64,000 bases of DNA from Leptospira sp. WS60.C2 (lineage in GTDB: Bacteria; Spirochaetota; Leptospiria; Leptospirales; Leptospiraceae): the NCBI RefSeq assembly GCF_040833955.1, contig NZ_CP162134.1, forward strand, positions 1-64,000. The letters are read 5' to 3'. The stretch's first letter is position 1. Every line of letters begins with the position of its first letter. The position numbers and the translations under genes were made by a program. Below, piece by piece: positions 18,280 through 27,320 of the stretch. The notes beneath the pieces were generated by a model. The model did no database searches and was not told where the DNA came from. It saw nothing but the letters and a program-made list of their open reading frames with translations.

Positions 18280-19260
18280 TTAGGGCACTTCCGTGACTGA
18301 TAATATCCTTTTAATGATGGAATTGATGCTAACATCTTCGCTGATCGCATCAATCGTGAGATGTAATCGATGTTTTACAATTTCAGGAAAATATCTTTGG
18401 ATATCTTCTGGAATGACAAAAATCCTTCCTTCCAATAGAGCATTAATGCGACTTACTTTTAGCAAAGCAATACTTGCTCTTGGGCTTACACCATGCGAAA
18501 GAAAATTCTTTAAATCAGTGTCAGAGGTTGATTCTGGGCGAGTGTTTCTTGTTAAATGAACAATGTAGGAATATAGTTTGGGATCTACAAATACATGATT
18601 TGATATTTCAGAGATCTTTTGAATGTCTCTAGGTTTCATTGATTTTTTGGGAGATTTCCGTTCAAAATCAACGTTCCCATGTTGGTGAAGGATTGCGACT
18701 TCATCCTCAAAATTTGGATAGCCCACATTTACTTTGAATAAAAATCGATCCAATTGTGCTTCAGGGAGTGGGTATGTTCCCTCTTGATCAATCGGGTTTT
18801 GGGTGGCTATGACAAAAAAGGGAGGAGATAAATCAAATGTTTGATCGGCAATCGAAACTTGTCTTTCCTCCATACATTGCAAGAGTGCAGATTGTACTTT
18901 TGCAGGAGCCCTGTTGATTTCGTCAGCGAGTAATACGTTGGTAAAGATTGGCCCTTTTCTAATTTCGAAAGAAGAAGTTTTTGGATTAAAAATATTAGTT
19001 CCAATTAAGTCTGCTGGTAAGAGGTCGGGGGTGAATTGTACTCTTGAAAATTTTGCATCAATAATAGATGCTAAGTTTTTTGCGACAAGTGTTTTCGCAA
19101 GACCAGGCATACCTTCCAGTAAGATATGACCATTGGCAACCAGGCCAACAAACAAAGATTGGATGACATCAGTCATCCCCGATATGGATTCAGCTAATTC
19201 CGACCGAATGTGTTTCACTTGGTCGGATATTTCTTGGATTTGTTCTTTGTCTATTTGCAT
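18280..19260 (-). CDS. MoxR-family AAA+ ATPase
   Basis: A 326-aa MoxR ATPase: Walker A EGMPGLAKT (about 49-57), Walker B LLADEINRAPAKVQ with the MoxR-typical QSALLQCMEE, sensor 1 IATQNPIDQEGTYPLPEAQ, and arginine-finger region DRFLFK. MoxR proteins act as chaperone-like ATPases that modify or assemble VWA-domain partners, here BatA/BatB and DUF58 encoded immediately downstream. The start overlaps the stop of the upstream lipoprotein gene by 10 bp. It is the first recognisable Bat-cluster gene. Confidence 0.93.
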   Translation of the reverse strand: MQIDKEQIQEISDQVKHIRSELAESISGMTDVIQSLFVGLVANGHILLEGMPGLAKTLVAKNLASIIDAKFSRVQFTPDLLPADLIGTNIFNPKTSSFEIRKGPIFTNVLLADEINRAPAKVQSALLQCMEERQVSIADQTFDLSPPFFVIATQNPIDQEGTYPLPEAQLDRFLFKVNVGYPNFEDEVAILHQHGNVDFERKSPKKSMKPRDIQKISEISNHVFVDPKLYSYIVHLTRNTRPESTSDTDLKNFLSHGVSPRASIALLKVSRINALLEGRIFVIPEDIQRYFPEIVKHRLHLTIDAISEDVSINSIIKRILSVTEVP

Positions 19261-20570
19261 TGTGAAGCAGTCATTTTTGGCATTGGTTTATCAATCATAT
19301 AGTATTCTGTTTTACCACCGATTGTCCAACATCCCATTTTTCTACCTTGCGGTTCTACAGGTCCTTTTCCTAACTCTCGACCATCCTCGGAATATTCAGT
19401 TGCATCTTCCGTAGAGCGGATCACCATTCTTTTTTTGCCAGATGGATAGAAGTATGTATAAGGGATGCTTGGTTTATAATTGAGTTTTAGATCCTGTAAT
19501 TCTTCATCGATTTTTACGAGTGAGAAAAACATTTTTCCTTCTCCTAAGATTTTTCCAGTTTGGTCATATACTTTAGCAGTTTCTAACATACTTTCGTTTG
19601 CCATAGTACCGTGATAAGCTACTTGACCGTTCTTATAGTAGAACTTCCATTCACCTGTTCTAGTATGTTTTCTTGGACCTGTTCCAAATAATTTTCCATC
19701 TGGATAGTATTCTTTCCAAATTCCAGTTCTTTCATATTTGATGTCTAGGTTCTCTGAATTTTCTTTTTTGGAATAGTTTCCTTCGGCAAGTAGATTTCCT
19801 TTGCTACCAAACATCTTCCAAAGTCCAGTGCGTACATCTGCAGAATAATTTCCTTGCGATTCAACTGCACCATCTTTATAATAATTAATCTCTAATCCAT
19901 TTTTTAATCCATTCGCGAAAGAAACTTTTGTTTTAACTCCATTTCCATCTGCACCTACATAGTAATAAGTCCATTCTCCTTCTTCTTCATTTTCTTTGAA
20001 GGCACCTTTTTCGATCCATTCCCCTTTATTATTTTTTCGATAATAAGGTCCATTTTTTTTGTCATCAACATATGTTGTTTCGGAGGTCACATTCCCTTGT
20101 TTGTCGAAGGTTTTTGCTATACCTTCCTTTTTACCATCGATCCAAGGAGTTTCTGCGATGAATTTTTGCGGATTCTCAGGATCAGGTTTTTTCCAAATTC
20201 CAGTTTTTTTTCCATCAATGTATTCCCCGACTTGATCGAGTGTGGACTTGAATTTCGGATTTTCAGGAGTAGAACCTGGTTGTTCAAATTGAATGTATTC
20301 TTCCCACATCCCATGTTTGGGTAGTGACTTAATTTTTGGAGGTGCAAACTTTGCAACTTGGTCTTCCGTACATCTAACTCCACCACACTCTGCTTTCACC
20401 TCTCCCACCGCTCGAATACCGCCGGAATTTTTGAATCGTTCTGTTCTGATCCATTTGCCCTTCGTTAGTTTGAGTTCAAATTCTTGGTCACCTGACCCGT
20501 CTTTGATCGATGCGCCGGAACATTGGATCACGAGTGTTGTGATCAAAATTAAATACAATTTTCGATTCAT
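19251..20570 (-). CDS. Lipoprotein with MORN-like (YwqK-type) repeats
   Basis: A 439-aa predicted lipoprotein: signal sequence MNRKLYLILITTLVIQCSGAS with a spirochaete-type lipobox ending at Cys17. The body contains many short repeats of the MORN_2/YwqK kind: GxWxxYyxxGxxxxxGxY (GLWKMFGSKGNLLAEGNY, GIWKEYYPDGKLFGTG, GEWKFYYKNGQVAYHG). Such repeats make an extended beta sheet; their function in bacterial lipoproteins is unclear. It overlaps the thioesterase gene by 4 bp and moxR by 10 bp, so it is inside the operon. YwqK proteins are sometimes labelled antitoxins, but nothing here supports that. Confidence 0.8.
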   Translation of the reverse strand: MNRKLYLILITTLVIQCSGASIKDGSGDQEFELKLTKGKWIRTERFKNSGGIRAVGEVKAECGGVRCTEDQVAKFAPPKIKSLPKHGMWEEYIQFEQPGSTPENPKFKSTLDQVGEYIDGKKTGIWKKPDPENPQKFIAETPWIDGKKEGIAKTFDKQGNVTSETTYVDDKKNGPYYRKNNKGEWIEKGAFKENEEEGEWTYYYVGADGNGVKTKVSFANGLKNGLEINYYKDGAVESQGNYSADVRTGLWKMFGSKGNLLAEGNYSKKENSENLDIKYERTGIWKEYYPDGKLFGTGPRKHTRTGEWKFYYKNGQVAYHGTMANESMLETAKVYDQTGKILGEGKMFFSLVKIDEELQDLKLNYKPSIPYTYFYPSGKKRMVIRSTEDATEYSEDGRELGKGPVEPQGRKMGCWTIGGKTEYYMIDKPMPKMTASQCK

Positions 20571-21109
20571 GTTTCTATCCTGTCGAAGAGATGTGCTCGT
20601 TTCAATTTATTAACAGATAATAATTCGTTCGCAATCGCTATTTTTCCACCTGTCAATTTTTCGGAGAAAAATCTAGGTGGTAGAATGTGAAAGGCACCCT
20701 CCCCTTTTACGTATAAAATTTCACCATTTAGGGAAGTTAATTCACATTCCAAAAATACTTTCCTTTTTGCTTTTTTGATTGGCCAGGCGCGAATCAGTAA
20801 CTCGGTTTCGACAGGTGTGGCTTTATGAAATTTAAAACTCATTGTATCTGTCATTACTATGTAACCTAGATGGAAACACAGTCCTCCCATTGCTTCGTCT
20901 AACATTGTGGATAAAATTCCACCATGAACAAAACCTGGCGCACCGTTGTATAATTTTTTGAAATTATATGTAAAGTTGACTTCCCCCGTTTCATCGTGAA
21001 AGGTAAAATCGGCGATAAGCCCGAGAGGATTTTCTTTTCCACAGCCAAAACACGTGTCATGGTGAATTTCATATCCGTGTCTAGATGGATTTTCGATAGG
21101 TGAACTCAT
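20567..21109 (-). CDS. PaaI-type hotdog thioesterase
   Basis: A 180-aa protein with the hotdog fold signature GFVHGGILSTMLDEAMGGL (about 59-77), the helix that forms the acyl-CoA thioesterase active site in PaaI/4HBT proteins. Its N-terminus has a CFGCGKENPLGL motif, common in this subfamily. The start overlaps the alpha/beta hydrolase stop by one base, so the two are probably translated together. The substrate cannot be read from sequence; acyl-CoA hydrolysis in fatty-acid turnover is likely. Confidence 0.85.
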   Translation of the reverse strand: MSSPIENPSRHGYEIHHDTCFGCGKENPLGLIADFTFHDETGEVNFTYNFKKLYNGAPGFVHGGILSTMLDEAMGGLCFHLGYIVMTDTMSFKFHKATPVETELLIRAWPIKKAKRKVFLECELTSLNGEILYVKGEGAFHILPPRFFSEKLTGGKIAIANELLSVNKLKRAHLFDRIET

Positions 21110-21966
21110 TATGTATCCTTTGAATTTGAATCGTTTAAAAATTGATGAATGACGTGTGCTACTTTCTCTGGATGGTCCATGTGTAGATGGTGCCCACCAC
21201 TTAAGATGACTTCGGATAGATTTTTGACCGCAGATTTCCTATTGGCATAATTTTGTGCAATTGGAAAGTTTGATTTGTCGCCTAATACAAGTAAAGTGGG
21301 GCATTCTATTCTTTCACAAAAAGATACAACTTGTTCTTCAGTGTATCGAAAAAAAGAGTTAAAGTGAAGCCGAATGTCCCGTCTTGGTTTTAATCCACGT
21401 GGTGTTTTTTCAATCCCTCGTTCCATGAGTAACGAAGCCGATTCTTCCTTCATATCTCCAGCTCTCAGTCGAATTGAGACAGCTGATTGCATATCAGGGA
21501 AGTATGTTTCTTTTTTGCCTCTTGGGTGTAAGATTTGTTTGATCGCTTCAGCCATGATATCAGGTGCTGATTGTGAAACATTTGTCAGTGGGCCAAGTGC
21601 TTCGATTAAAACTAAATTTTTGATTTTTAGTAAATTTGTTCCTGCAACTAATGTAGATATGGCGGCTCCCATTGAATGAGCCATCAAAATGAAATCTTCC
21701 AAACCTAAGCTCTGAACAATTGAAACAATTTCTAATGCATATTCTGCAAAGTAGTATACAGTATTTTCTGGCTTATGGCTCGATTTTCCATGACCTGGGA
21801 AATCGATTGAAATAAAACGATACTCAGGAAAAAATTTTGCTAGAGGTGCAAAGCTGTTGGCATTGTCCAACCAGCCATGAAAACATAAAATAGGAGTTCC
21901 TTGCGGATTCCCCCACTCCAGCCCCTCGATTGAGTGGAATTTGGTGCGAATCGAAATCGGCAACAT
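21109..21966 (-). CDS. Alpha/beta hydrolase
   Basis: A 285-aa alpha/beta hydrolase with the HGW oxyanion motif (LCFHGWLDNANSF, about 27-39), DFPGHGKSS, nucleophile Ser in MAHSMGAAI (about 95-103), Asp region LLVLGDKSNF and His in LSGGHHLHMDHPE. The length and motifs fit the serine-hydrolase-like family (MEST/SERHL type). No signal peptide, so cytoplasmic. It is the first gene of the long minus-strand block and faces a divergent gene at 22058; the promoter should lie in 21967-22057. Confidence 0.88.
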   Translation of the reverse strand: MLPISIRTKFHSIEGLEWGNPQGTPILCFHGWLDNANSFAPLAKFFPEYRFISIDFPGHGKSSHKPENTVYYFAEYALEIVSIVQSLGLEDFILMAHSMGAAISTLVAGTNLLKIKNLVLIEALGPLTNVSQSAPDIMAEAIKQILHPRGKKETYFPDMQSAVSIRLRAGDMKEESASLLMERGIEKTPRGLKPRRDIRLHFNSFFRYTEEQVVSFCERIECPTLLVLGDKSNFPIAQNYANRKSAVKNLSEVILSGGHHLHMDHPEKVAHVIHQFLNDSNSKDT

Positions 21967-22057
21967 AATGAAAGAGTTTTCTAAAGCATTAGAATGTAAA
22001 CATTAAACTGAATGATTTAGGCTTGATTCTTTTTTACCATCTGATTGTATTTCTGTT

Positions 22058-22483
22058 ATGTTTTTGATTCGAATTGGAATCTTGTTGTGTTTTGTTTTTC
22101 CTCTTTATGGCCAATCAAAATCGAGTAGCCTATGTCAATCATTGGCAGATTGTTTTGAAAAGTCAGAACTTACCTCCATTCATCGAAAAAAAATTTCATA
22201 TTTATCGTTTGGTATCAATCAATTTGGAAATAATGCGACTGTACATTCTATCCTACCTTTTTATCTAAAAAGAGCAAGATCCATTCTGTTAGAGGCAAAT
22301 GGGGATACTGGATATTCTGGTGATATCATACTAAAAGTAAGCCATAAGCCTGAATATAAATCTGCTCAAATCAAAAAAGCAGAAGCTGATCTTGCATTTA
22401 TTGAAGAACATTTAGCAAATTGTTCAGTGAATCAAGTGAATGAGTACAATGAAATTAAAGATTTATTAAACAAAACCAAATGA
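22058..22483 (+). CDS. Hypothetical exported protein
   Basis: Not recognised. A 141-aa protein with N-terminal signal peptide (MFLIRIGILLCFVFPLYGQSKSS, cleavage expected after about residue 19) and a C-terminal TPR-like helical pair (YKSAQIKKAEADLAFIEEH). It has five Cys in the mature part or signal region. It overlaps the next small lipoprotein gene by 4 bp (ATGA), so the pair is a two-gene unit between two minus-strand blocks. Confidence 0.6.
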   Translation: MFLIRIGILLCFVFPLYGQSKSSSLCQSLADCFEKSELTSIHRKKISYLSFGINQFGNNATVHSILPFYLKRARSILLEANGDTGYSGDIILKVSHKPEYKSAQIKKAEADLAFIEEHLANCSVNQVNEYNEIKDLLNKTK

Positions 22484-22740
22484 CAAACCGTATATTTTTT
22501 CTTTTAGTTTTTGCTTGGTTTCAAGGCTGTAATGAATTTTCTAGAGAAGATCAAATTCGAGACGAGTGTGAAATCACCAAAAGAAATGGTTATTTATATA
22601 TGATCCCTATTTTACAGAAGCACACGGCATCTGGTGTTACGGAATCAAACTCATTGTATTGGGTCGGTAATACAGAATTTTCCTATCGTAAATGTATTTC
22701 AGAATCTAAAAAGAATCAGTTCAATTTACGATCTAACTGA
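22480..22740 (+). CDS. Small predicted lipoprotein
   Basis: Not recognised. An 86-aa protein with a short hydrophobic leader and lipobox (MTNRIFFLLVFAWFQGCNEF), predicted to be lipidated at Cys17. The mature part has two further Cys residues. It starts in the ATGA overlap with the upstream exported protein and its 3' end overlaps convergent ndh by 15 bp. Confidence 0.55.
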   Translation: MTNRIFFLLVFAWFQGCNEFSREDQIRDECEITKRNGYLYMIPILQKHTASGVTESNSLYWVGNTEFSYRKCISESKKNQFNLRSN

Positions 22741-23997
22741 AGGATCTGTAACTTCTTCTTGGATCAGTCTTGATCCTGCTCTAAAGGTTAAGTAACTCCA
22801 TACCCAGCTGATAAGTGTACTCATTTTGTTTTTGAATCCAACTTGGTAAACCAAATGAACAAACAACCAGCCAAGCCATCCAAAAAGTCCTTTCAATCGA
22901 ATCGAACCAAATTCCGCAACAGCATCTGTTCTTCCAATGGTTGCCATAATTCCTTTGTCAAAATATTGGAATGAGGCAGTCTTTTTGTTTTTTTCCAAAT
23001 TTAGGATAAACTTTGCTACATATCTACCTTGTTGCATCGCTACAGGAGAGACTCCTGGAAGTGGCCTTGATAGATTTTTTGAAAAATTAGCAGCATCTCC
23101 AATTACAAATACATCTTGGTAGTCGAGTGATCGGCAAAATTCATCTACTAAAATCCTGTTCGCCTTATCTTTGTTAAGTGTAATTTTTTTTGCTAATTCA
23201 GAGCCTTCCACTCCTGCTGCCCAAATAATTGTTTTGGACTCAATGGTTCTATCTTTTAAGACCACTCCGGAATCGGTGATATCGATAACTGGGGAATTGG
23301 TTAGAACTTCAACTCCCCTACTTTCAAGTTTTTGTTTTGTGAATTGACTAGATAAGTCACTAAAAGCATTCAGAAGTTTAGGTCCAGCTTCAATCAGGGT
23401 AACTTTTGTCATTCCAGAATCTATATTTCGAAAATCTTTTCGAATGATATTGTGTGAAAGCTCCGCGATAGATCCTGCTAGTTCTACTCCAGTAGGACCA
23501 CCGCCAATGATCACATAATGCATTAGGCTTTTTGCCTTTTCATAATCGCCAATGAGTTCCGCTTGTTCGAAGGATAAGAGGATTTGTCTTCTGATTGCTA
23601 GTGCATCTTTTAGATTTTTTAATCCTAATGTTTTAGATTCCCAGTTGGTATTTCCGAAGTAACTAGTTTTGGCGCCAGAAGCGATGACAAGGTAGTCATA
23701 CTTCTCGATATTGTTTTGAAATTTGACTTCTTTTTTTTGAAAATCTATGTCTGTTACTTCGCCATAGAGTATTTTAACATTCTTATAGTTTGTGGTGATT
23801 GATCTCGTTGGGATAGCAATGTCTGCAGGAGATAAAACAGCTGTAGCAACTTGGTAGAGTAAAGGTTGGAATAAGTGATGGTTTTTTTTATCAATTGCGA
23901 GGACTTCAAACTGATTGTTATTTGCAAGTGATTTGATTACTTGTAATCCACCAAAGCCAGCCCCGATCACTACAACTTTTTTCCTTGCCTTTGTCAT
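22726..23997 (-). CDS. ndh: Type II NADH:quinone oxidoreductase
   Basis: A 423-aa flavoprotein of the NDH-2 family. FAD-binding VVVIGAGFGGLQ (about 8-19), the family-typical NHHLFQPLLYQVATAVLSP (about 40-58), the NADH-binding IIGGGPTGVELAGSIAE (about 162-178), and the second flavin motif DVFVIGDAANF with SPVAMQQGRYVA. The C-terminus is amphipathic/hydrophobic (LFGWLGWLFVHLVYQVGF), the usual membrane anchor. It passes electrons from NADH to menaquinone without pumping protons and would feed the cbb3 branch through a quinol:cytochrome c step. Followed upstream by a tyrosine-phosphatase gene on the same strand (3 bp gap). Confidence 0.92.
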   Translation of the reverse strand: MTKARKKVVVIGAGFGGLQVIKSLANNNQFEVLAIDKKNHHLFQPLLYQVATAVLSPADIAIPTRSITTNYKNVKILYGEVTDIDFQKKEVKFQNNIEKYDYLVIASGAKTSYFGNTNWESKTLGLKNLKDALAIRRQILLSFEQAELIGDYEKAKSLMHYVIIGGGPTGVELAGSIAELSHNIIRKDFRNIDSGMTKVTLIEAGPKLLNAFSDLSSQFTKQKLESRGVEVLTNSPVIDITDSGVVLKDRTIESKTIIWAAGVEGSELAKKITLNKDKANRILVDEFCRSLDYQDVFVIGDAANFSKNLSRPLPGVSPVAMQQGRYVAKFILNLEKNKKTASFQYFDKGIMATIGRTDAVAEFGSIRLKGLFGWLGWLFVHLVYQVGFKNKMSTLISWVWSYLTFRAGSRLIQEEVTDPSVRS

Positions 23998-24000
23998 GGA

Positions 24001-24474
24001 TCATACTCCCAAATATTTCAGAAATCCGACAGAACAATCTTCTACCAAATCTTGCACTTTTTCGAAATCAGATTCGCCACCATAATAAGGGTCAGGTACG
24101 ATATCAGGTCCTATTTCAGTGCGAAAGCTCGCAAATTTAAATACTTTCTTTCTGATGGATTCTTCAGTAGTTAGACTCATTACTTCTTGAAAGTTGTTCT
24201 CATCCATTACTAATAAATAGTCAAAATCGATTAAATCAATCCTTCTTAATTTTCGGGATCTGTGTGTTAAATGAATTCCCCTATTTAGAGCTACTTTTCT
24301 TGTTCTTGGATCAGGCAGTTCACCGTCGTGATATCCTGAGGTTCCGCATGAATCGATTTCAAATAAATGTTCTTTATTTTGTTTTTTAACTAAATTTTCA
24401 AAAGCACCTTGTGCAGCAGGAGATCGACAAATGTTTCCTAAGCAGATGAACAAAACTTTGATTTTTTCTTTCAT
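24001..24474 (-). CDS. Low-molecular-weight protein tyrosine phosphatase
   Basis: A 157-aa protein with the LMW-PTP P-loop CLGNICRSPAAQGAF (nucleophile Cys11, Arg17) near the N-terminus and the general-acid loop DPYYGGESDFEKV near the C-terminus. The length is normal. It would dephosphorylate phosphotyrosine on proteins, or act in arsenate-type or cell-envelope signalling; the substrate is unknown. It sits between ndh and a YgjP-type metallopeptidase with almost no spacing, so it is probably cotranscribed with them. Confidence 0.9.
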   Translation of the reverse strand: MKEKIKVLFICLGNICRSPAAQGAFENLVKKQNKEHLFEIDSCGTSGYHDGELPDPRTRKVALNRGIHLTHRSRKLRRIDLIDFDYLLVMDENNFQEVMSLTTEESIRKKVFKFASFRTEIGPDIVPDPYYGGESDFEKVQDLVEDCSVGFLKYLGV

Positions 24475-25146
24475 TTAATTTAAGTAGTAAATATAATTTT
24501 TACCTTCTTCCTTTAGCCATTTTTCCGCATTTCGATAATCTGGATTTACTGATTTTACAATTTTCCAAAAATTTGATGAGTGGTTGTGTTCAATTGTATG
24601 GGCGATTTCATGAAGCAAAATGTAGTGTATAATTGAATCCGGACAATGTACTAAACTTAGATTGAGTGAAATGAAGTTCTTCGCATTACAACTTCCCCAC
24701 AGAGAACGCATTGTTTTGATTGTTATTTTTTTAATTTGGGTATTCAGGATTTTCTCATAAGTTTCAATCATTGGTTTTATTTTTTCGTATAATAGTAACT
24801 TTAAGAATTGTTTGGATTTCTTTCGTCTGATTGTTTCTGATTTTTCTTTTCTGATGAAAAGGCTATTTTGACTTAGAAAGGTTTTCTTTTCATTTAGATG
24901 AATTTTTACTTTTTCTCCAAAAATGTGTATGAATTCTCCTTCTTCAAATTTCAGCGCTTTTGGAATATTTTTTGGGATTTTTTCAAGTCTGCTAAGTATC
25001 CAAAGTTCTTTGTCAGCTAGAAAGTTTTCAATTTGAATTTTGGGCATTCTGGCGGGATGTTTTAGAATGACTTTCCCATTTTGATACACAGTTAAAGAAA
25101 TATTTTTACCTCTAGTGATTTTTCTTTCGATCTCAATTGGATTCAT
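24475..25146 (-). CDS. YgjP-type (M48-like, DUF45) metal-dependent hydrolase
   Basis: The zinc site HEIAH (ILLHEIAHTIEHNHSSNFW) lies in the C-terminal third, with the family-specific MRSLWGSCNAKNFISLNLSLVHCP before it. These are the marks of the YgjP/DUF45 family, whose E. coli member has been linked to UTP pyrophosphatase activity. The frame opens at 25203; ATG 25146 gives MNPIEIERKI, cuts the overlap with the upstream gene to 14 bp and yields 223 aa, a usual length. There is no signal peptide with this start. Confidence 0.82.
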   Translation of the reverse strand: MNPIEIERKITRGKNISLTVYQNGKVILKHPARMPKIQIENFLADKELWILSRLEKIPKNIPKALKFEEGEFIHIFGEKVKIHLNEKKTFLSQNSLFIRKEKSETIRRKKSKQFLKLLLYEKIKPMIETYEKILNTQIKKITIKTMRSLWGSCNAKNFISLNLSLVHCPDSIIHYILLHEIAHTIEHNHSSNFWKIVKSVNPDYRNAEKWLKEEGKNYIYYLN

Positions 25147-26224
25147 TAGGTGCGATTGTCTCCTTCTCAGATGAATCTTCTGCTTTTTTTGTGGATCCAG
25201 CATTTCCCCATTCTAATTTATTGAGCACTCCAATTTCAATTGTGAAATCTTTTATGTTGATATGGGATTTAAATCCTGGTACCAAATTGGAAGACAAGTC
25301 TGCAATTGTAAGACCTCCTTGTGAAGTAAATCTCCCTTCGGAAAAAAAACGTCTGTGATTGATTCTTAGGTAACTTAACCATGTTGGGTAAAATTTATAA
25401 CCAACCTCAATTTTGGATGCCCAGCCAAAACCATAGTTATCAGAGAAGAAATTAATCGATCTTTGGATATGGAAGTCTCTTGTTTTGATTCTGCCTATCG
25501 ACGGCATCATACTTAAATCAATATAAAAACTGTCTTTTGAATATCGGTACCCACCTCCGAAAAATACTTCCCATAAATTATTTGAAAAACTTAATCCAAT
25601 TCCAATTGGAGCATAAAATACTGGAGTTGTTTCAATGTATTGATTCACATCATATAGGAGGTATTTGAAGTAAGAATAACGTGCACCAGTTGATAGGAAG
25701 AACCCGGAGCCATTCTTCCAATAATCGGGATTTGCATCTTGAAAATAGTATCTACCAAAGAGTTCAATTCGATTTTCAACGATCGTGGATTTACCTTTTC
25801 CATCCGCAAAGTTTCTACTACCAGAAAATACTGTTGCAGAATCTCTATAACTCCATTCTCGAGTAGCGATATTTGTTCCATTTTCTGTTGATATGGTCCC
25901 TAGTAGAAAATCTTCATCGCGCGCCTCACCGGATTTTTGGCTCCATCCTGTTGTTTTTAACTTTCCGTTTATTTCCCATCTATCCTTGGTATAAATTCCT
26001 TGGATGCCAAACATTGTAAATGATCTAGGAAATGAGATTCGTGAGCCTCCTTTGATTCCCGATAAGTTTGGAAATTTGTTCCCAGTTTCAAATATATATT
26101 CTCCTCCGGATTTCTCGAGAGATGGTCCCCAGATGATCTCCGCCTTTGTCTCTATAGAAAGGAGTAAAAAAACTAAAAAAAGGATGGGAAAACTGAGAAA
26201 TTTTGGCACCAACTCAGGTTCCAA
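25133..26224 (-). CDS. Outer-membrane beta-barrel protein, omptin-like protease candidate
   Basis: A 363-aa protein with a signal peptide (cleavage near residue 28, ETKA-E) and alternating hydrophobic strands rich in Tyr/Phe/Trp, typical of an outer-membrane beta-barrel. Two pairs match the omptin catalytic pattern: D103-E-D105 in an extracellular loop after strand 3-4 (compare D83/D85 of OmpT) and D250-F-H252 (compare D210/H212). The stretch after D250-x-H252 (VGYKFYPTWLSYLRINHRR) resembles the OmpT region with GYYxTPxxxxYxEGxxxR. The C-terminal about 25 residues form a Ser/Glu-rich tail. A plain porin-like barrel is the alternative. Confidence 0.55.
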   Translation of the reverse strand: MEPELVPKFLSFPILFLVFLLLSIETKAEIIWGPSLEKSGGEYIFETGNKFPNLSGIKGGSRISFPRSFTMFGIQGIYTKDRWEINGKLKTTGWSQKSGEARDEDFLLGTISTENGTNIATREWSYRDSATVFSGSRNFADGKGKSTIVENRIELFGRYYFQDANPDYWKNGSGFFLSTGARYSYFKYLLYDVNQYIETTPVFYAPIGIGLSFSNNLWEVFFGGGYRYSKDSFYIDLSMMPSIGRIKTRDFHIQRSINFFSDNYGFGWASKIEVGYKFYPTWLSYLRINHRRFFSEGRFTSQGGLTIADLSSNLVPGFKSHINIKDFTIEIGVLNKLEWGNAGSTKKAEDSSEKETIAPNESN

Positions 26225-26316
26225 ATTACCTCAATGTTGTAAATTCGTAATTTGAGTCCTTTGATTACTTTTGGGGTGCCAGTTAAATTGTATGGTTTTG
26301 GAACCAATCTTTTTTA

Positions 26317-26337
26317 GGGGTGAAATGATTTCACCCC
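26317..26337. promoter_or_regulatory. Candidate parS site 1 (21-bp palindrome upstream of second parA)
   Basis: GGGGTGAAAT and ATTTCACCCC flank one base, giving a 21-bp perfect palindrome; including outer bases the arms reach 13 bp (TTAGGGGTGAAAT / ATTTCACCCCTAA, 26314-26340). It lies 57 bp before the parA start. The same palindrome, differing at two central bases, recurs inside parB at 27875. Two copies flanking a parA-parB pair are what parS sites of that ParB would look like; the site could also serve autoregulation by the ParA N-terminal DNA-binding domain. Confidence 0.7.
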
Positions 26338-26393
26338 TAAGAGACATAATTCAATTGACATCTCTTTCGGAATTGCGATCTTTACGGTAGGTT

Positions 26394-27320
26394 ATGGGCA
26401 ACATAGATACAGTCTTTGATTTGGAAGAGGCAGCCAAATTTGTTGGCCTCAGTCTTGAAGAATTCAAATTGAGAGTTTTCGATTTAAAGATACCCGGATC
26501 GAAATCAGGACAATTCAAAAAGTCCGTTTTGACGAAATACTTTGAATCAGCAAACACAGAAGGATACGATAGTCACGTGATAGCCATCTCAAATCAGAAA
26601 GGAGGGGAGGGGAAAACAACCATTAGTTTATATTTGGCGGAAGCACTAGCGGAGAACCACAAAGTATTGTTGATTGATTGGGATCCTCAAGCCAACGCAA
26701 CGCAACTTTTTATCAGTGAAGATGTACCTTCTGTGATGGATTACCTTGGATACAGGGGCAAAAAACCTAAAAATATCGAGCCTGCTATTAGAAATATTTC
26801 TACAAACTTTGATTTACTACCTTCAACTTTAGAGCTTGCAAACCTCACAACACCATATGAAAGAGATGATTTTGAATTACTGAAGGAAGCAATTTTACCT
26901 TTACGATCTAGTTATGAATATATAATCATCGACTGCCCGCCATCCTTGGGTTTGATTCTTGAGAATGCTTTGATTTGTGCAGATTATATTCTCGTGCCAA
27001 TCCAAACCAGGGCATTTAGTTTACAAGGGATAAGAGACTTATACGAAACGATTCAGAAGATTCAACGTAAAGCAAACCAACGTCTTAAATTGTTGGGCGC
27101 AGTACTAAACCAGTTTGAAGGGCAGAAAGCTCTTGCTGGATTAGCAGAGGGTGTTAAAAAATATTTCCCTGTTTTTGACACGGTCATCCAAAGGAGAGAG
27201 TCAATTCCTCAGGCACAGGCGAAAATGAGTTTTTTATCAAAAATAGATTTAACTACCATGAAGAATTTCCGCGAGTTAGCATCAGAGGTTAAGGAAAAAA
27301 TCAATGTCCAAAAAAACTGA
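26394..27320 (+). CDS. parA: ParA-family ATPase with N-terminal DNA-binding-like domain, second locus
   Basis: A 308-aa ParA. Residues 1 to about 52 form an extra N-terminal domain (DLEEAAKFVGLSLEEFKLRV, a helix-turn-helix/MerR-like pattern), the mark of ParA proteins that repress their own promoter. The ATPase has deviant Walker A KGGEGKTT (69-76), LLIDWDPQAN and IIDCPPSLGL. As in the first ParA, the usual V of KGGVGKT is E. The gene is preceded by the 21-bp palindrome and overlaps parB by 17 bp. ParA1 and ParA2 are clearly different proteins. Confidence 0.92.
   Translation: MGNIDTVFDLEEAAKFVGLSLEEFKLRVFDLKIPGSKSGQFKKSVLTKYFESANTEGYDSHVIAISNQKGGEGKTTISLYLAEALAENHKVLLIDWDPQANATQLFISEDVPSVMDYLGYRGKKPKNIEPAIRNISTNFDLLPSTLELANLTTPYERDDFELLKEAILPLRSSYEYIIIDCPPSLGLILENALICADYILVPIQTRAFSLQGIRDLYETIQKIQRKANQRLKLLGAVLNQFEGQKALAGLAEGVKKYFPVFDTVIQRRESIPQAQAKMSFLSKIDLTTMKNFRELASEVKEKINVQKN

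Noticed and set aside
17460..18353. Start of the DUF58 gene at 18353
   Set aside because: It would overlap moxR by 74 bp and add 25 residues not typical of the family; ATG 18278 gives the expected N-terminus.
19251..20570. YwqK-type antitoxin label for the MORN-like lipoprotein
   Set aside because: The repeats are shared with many non-toxin proteins, a lipobox is present and no toxin gene is adjacent.
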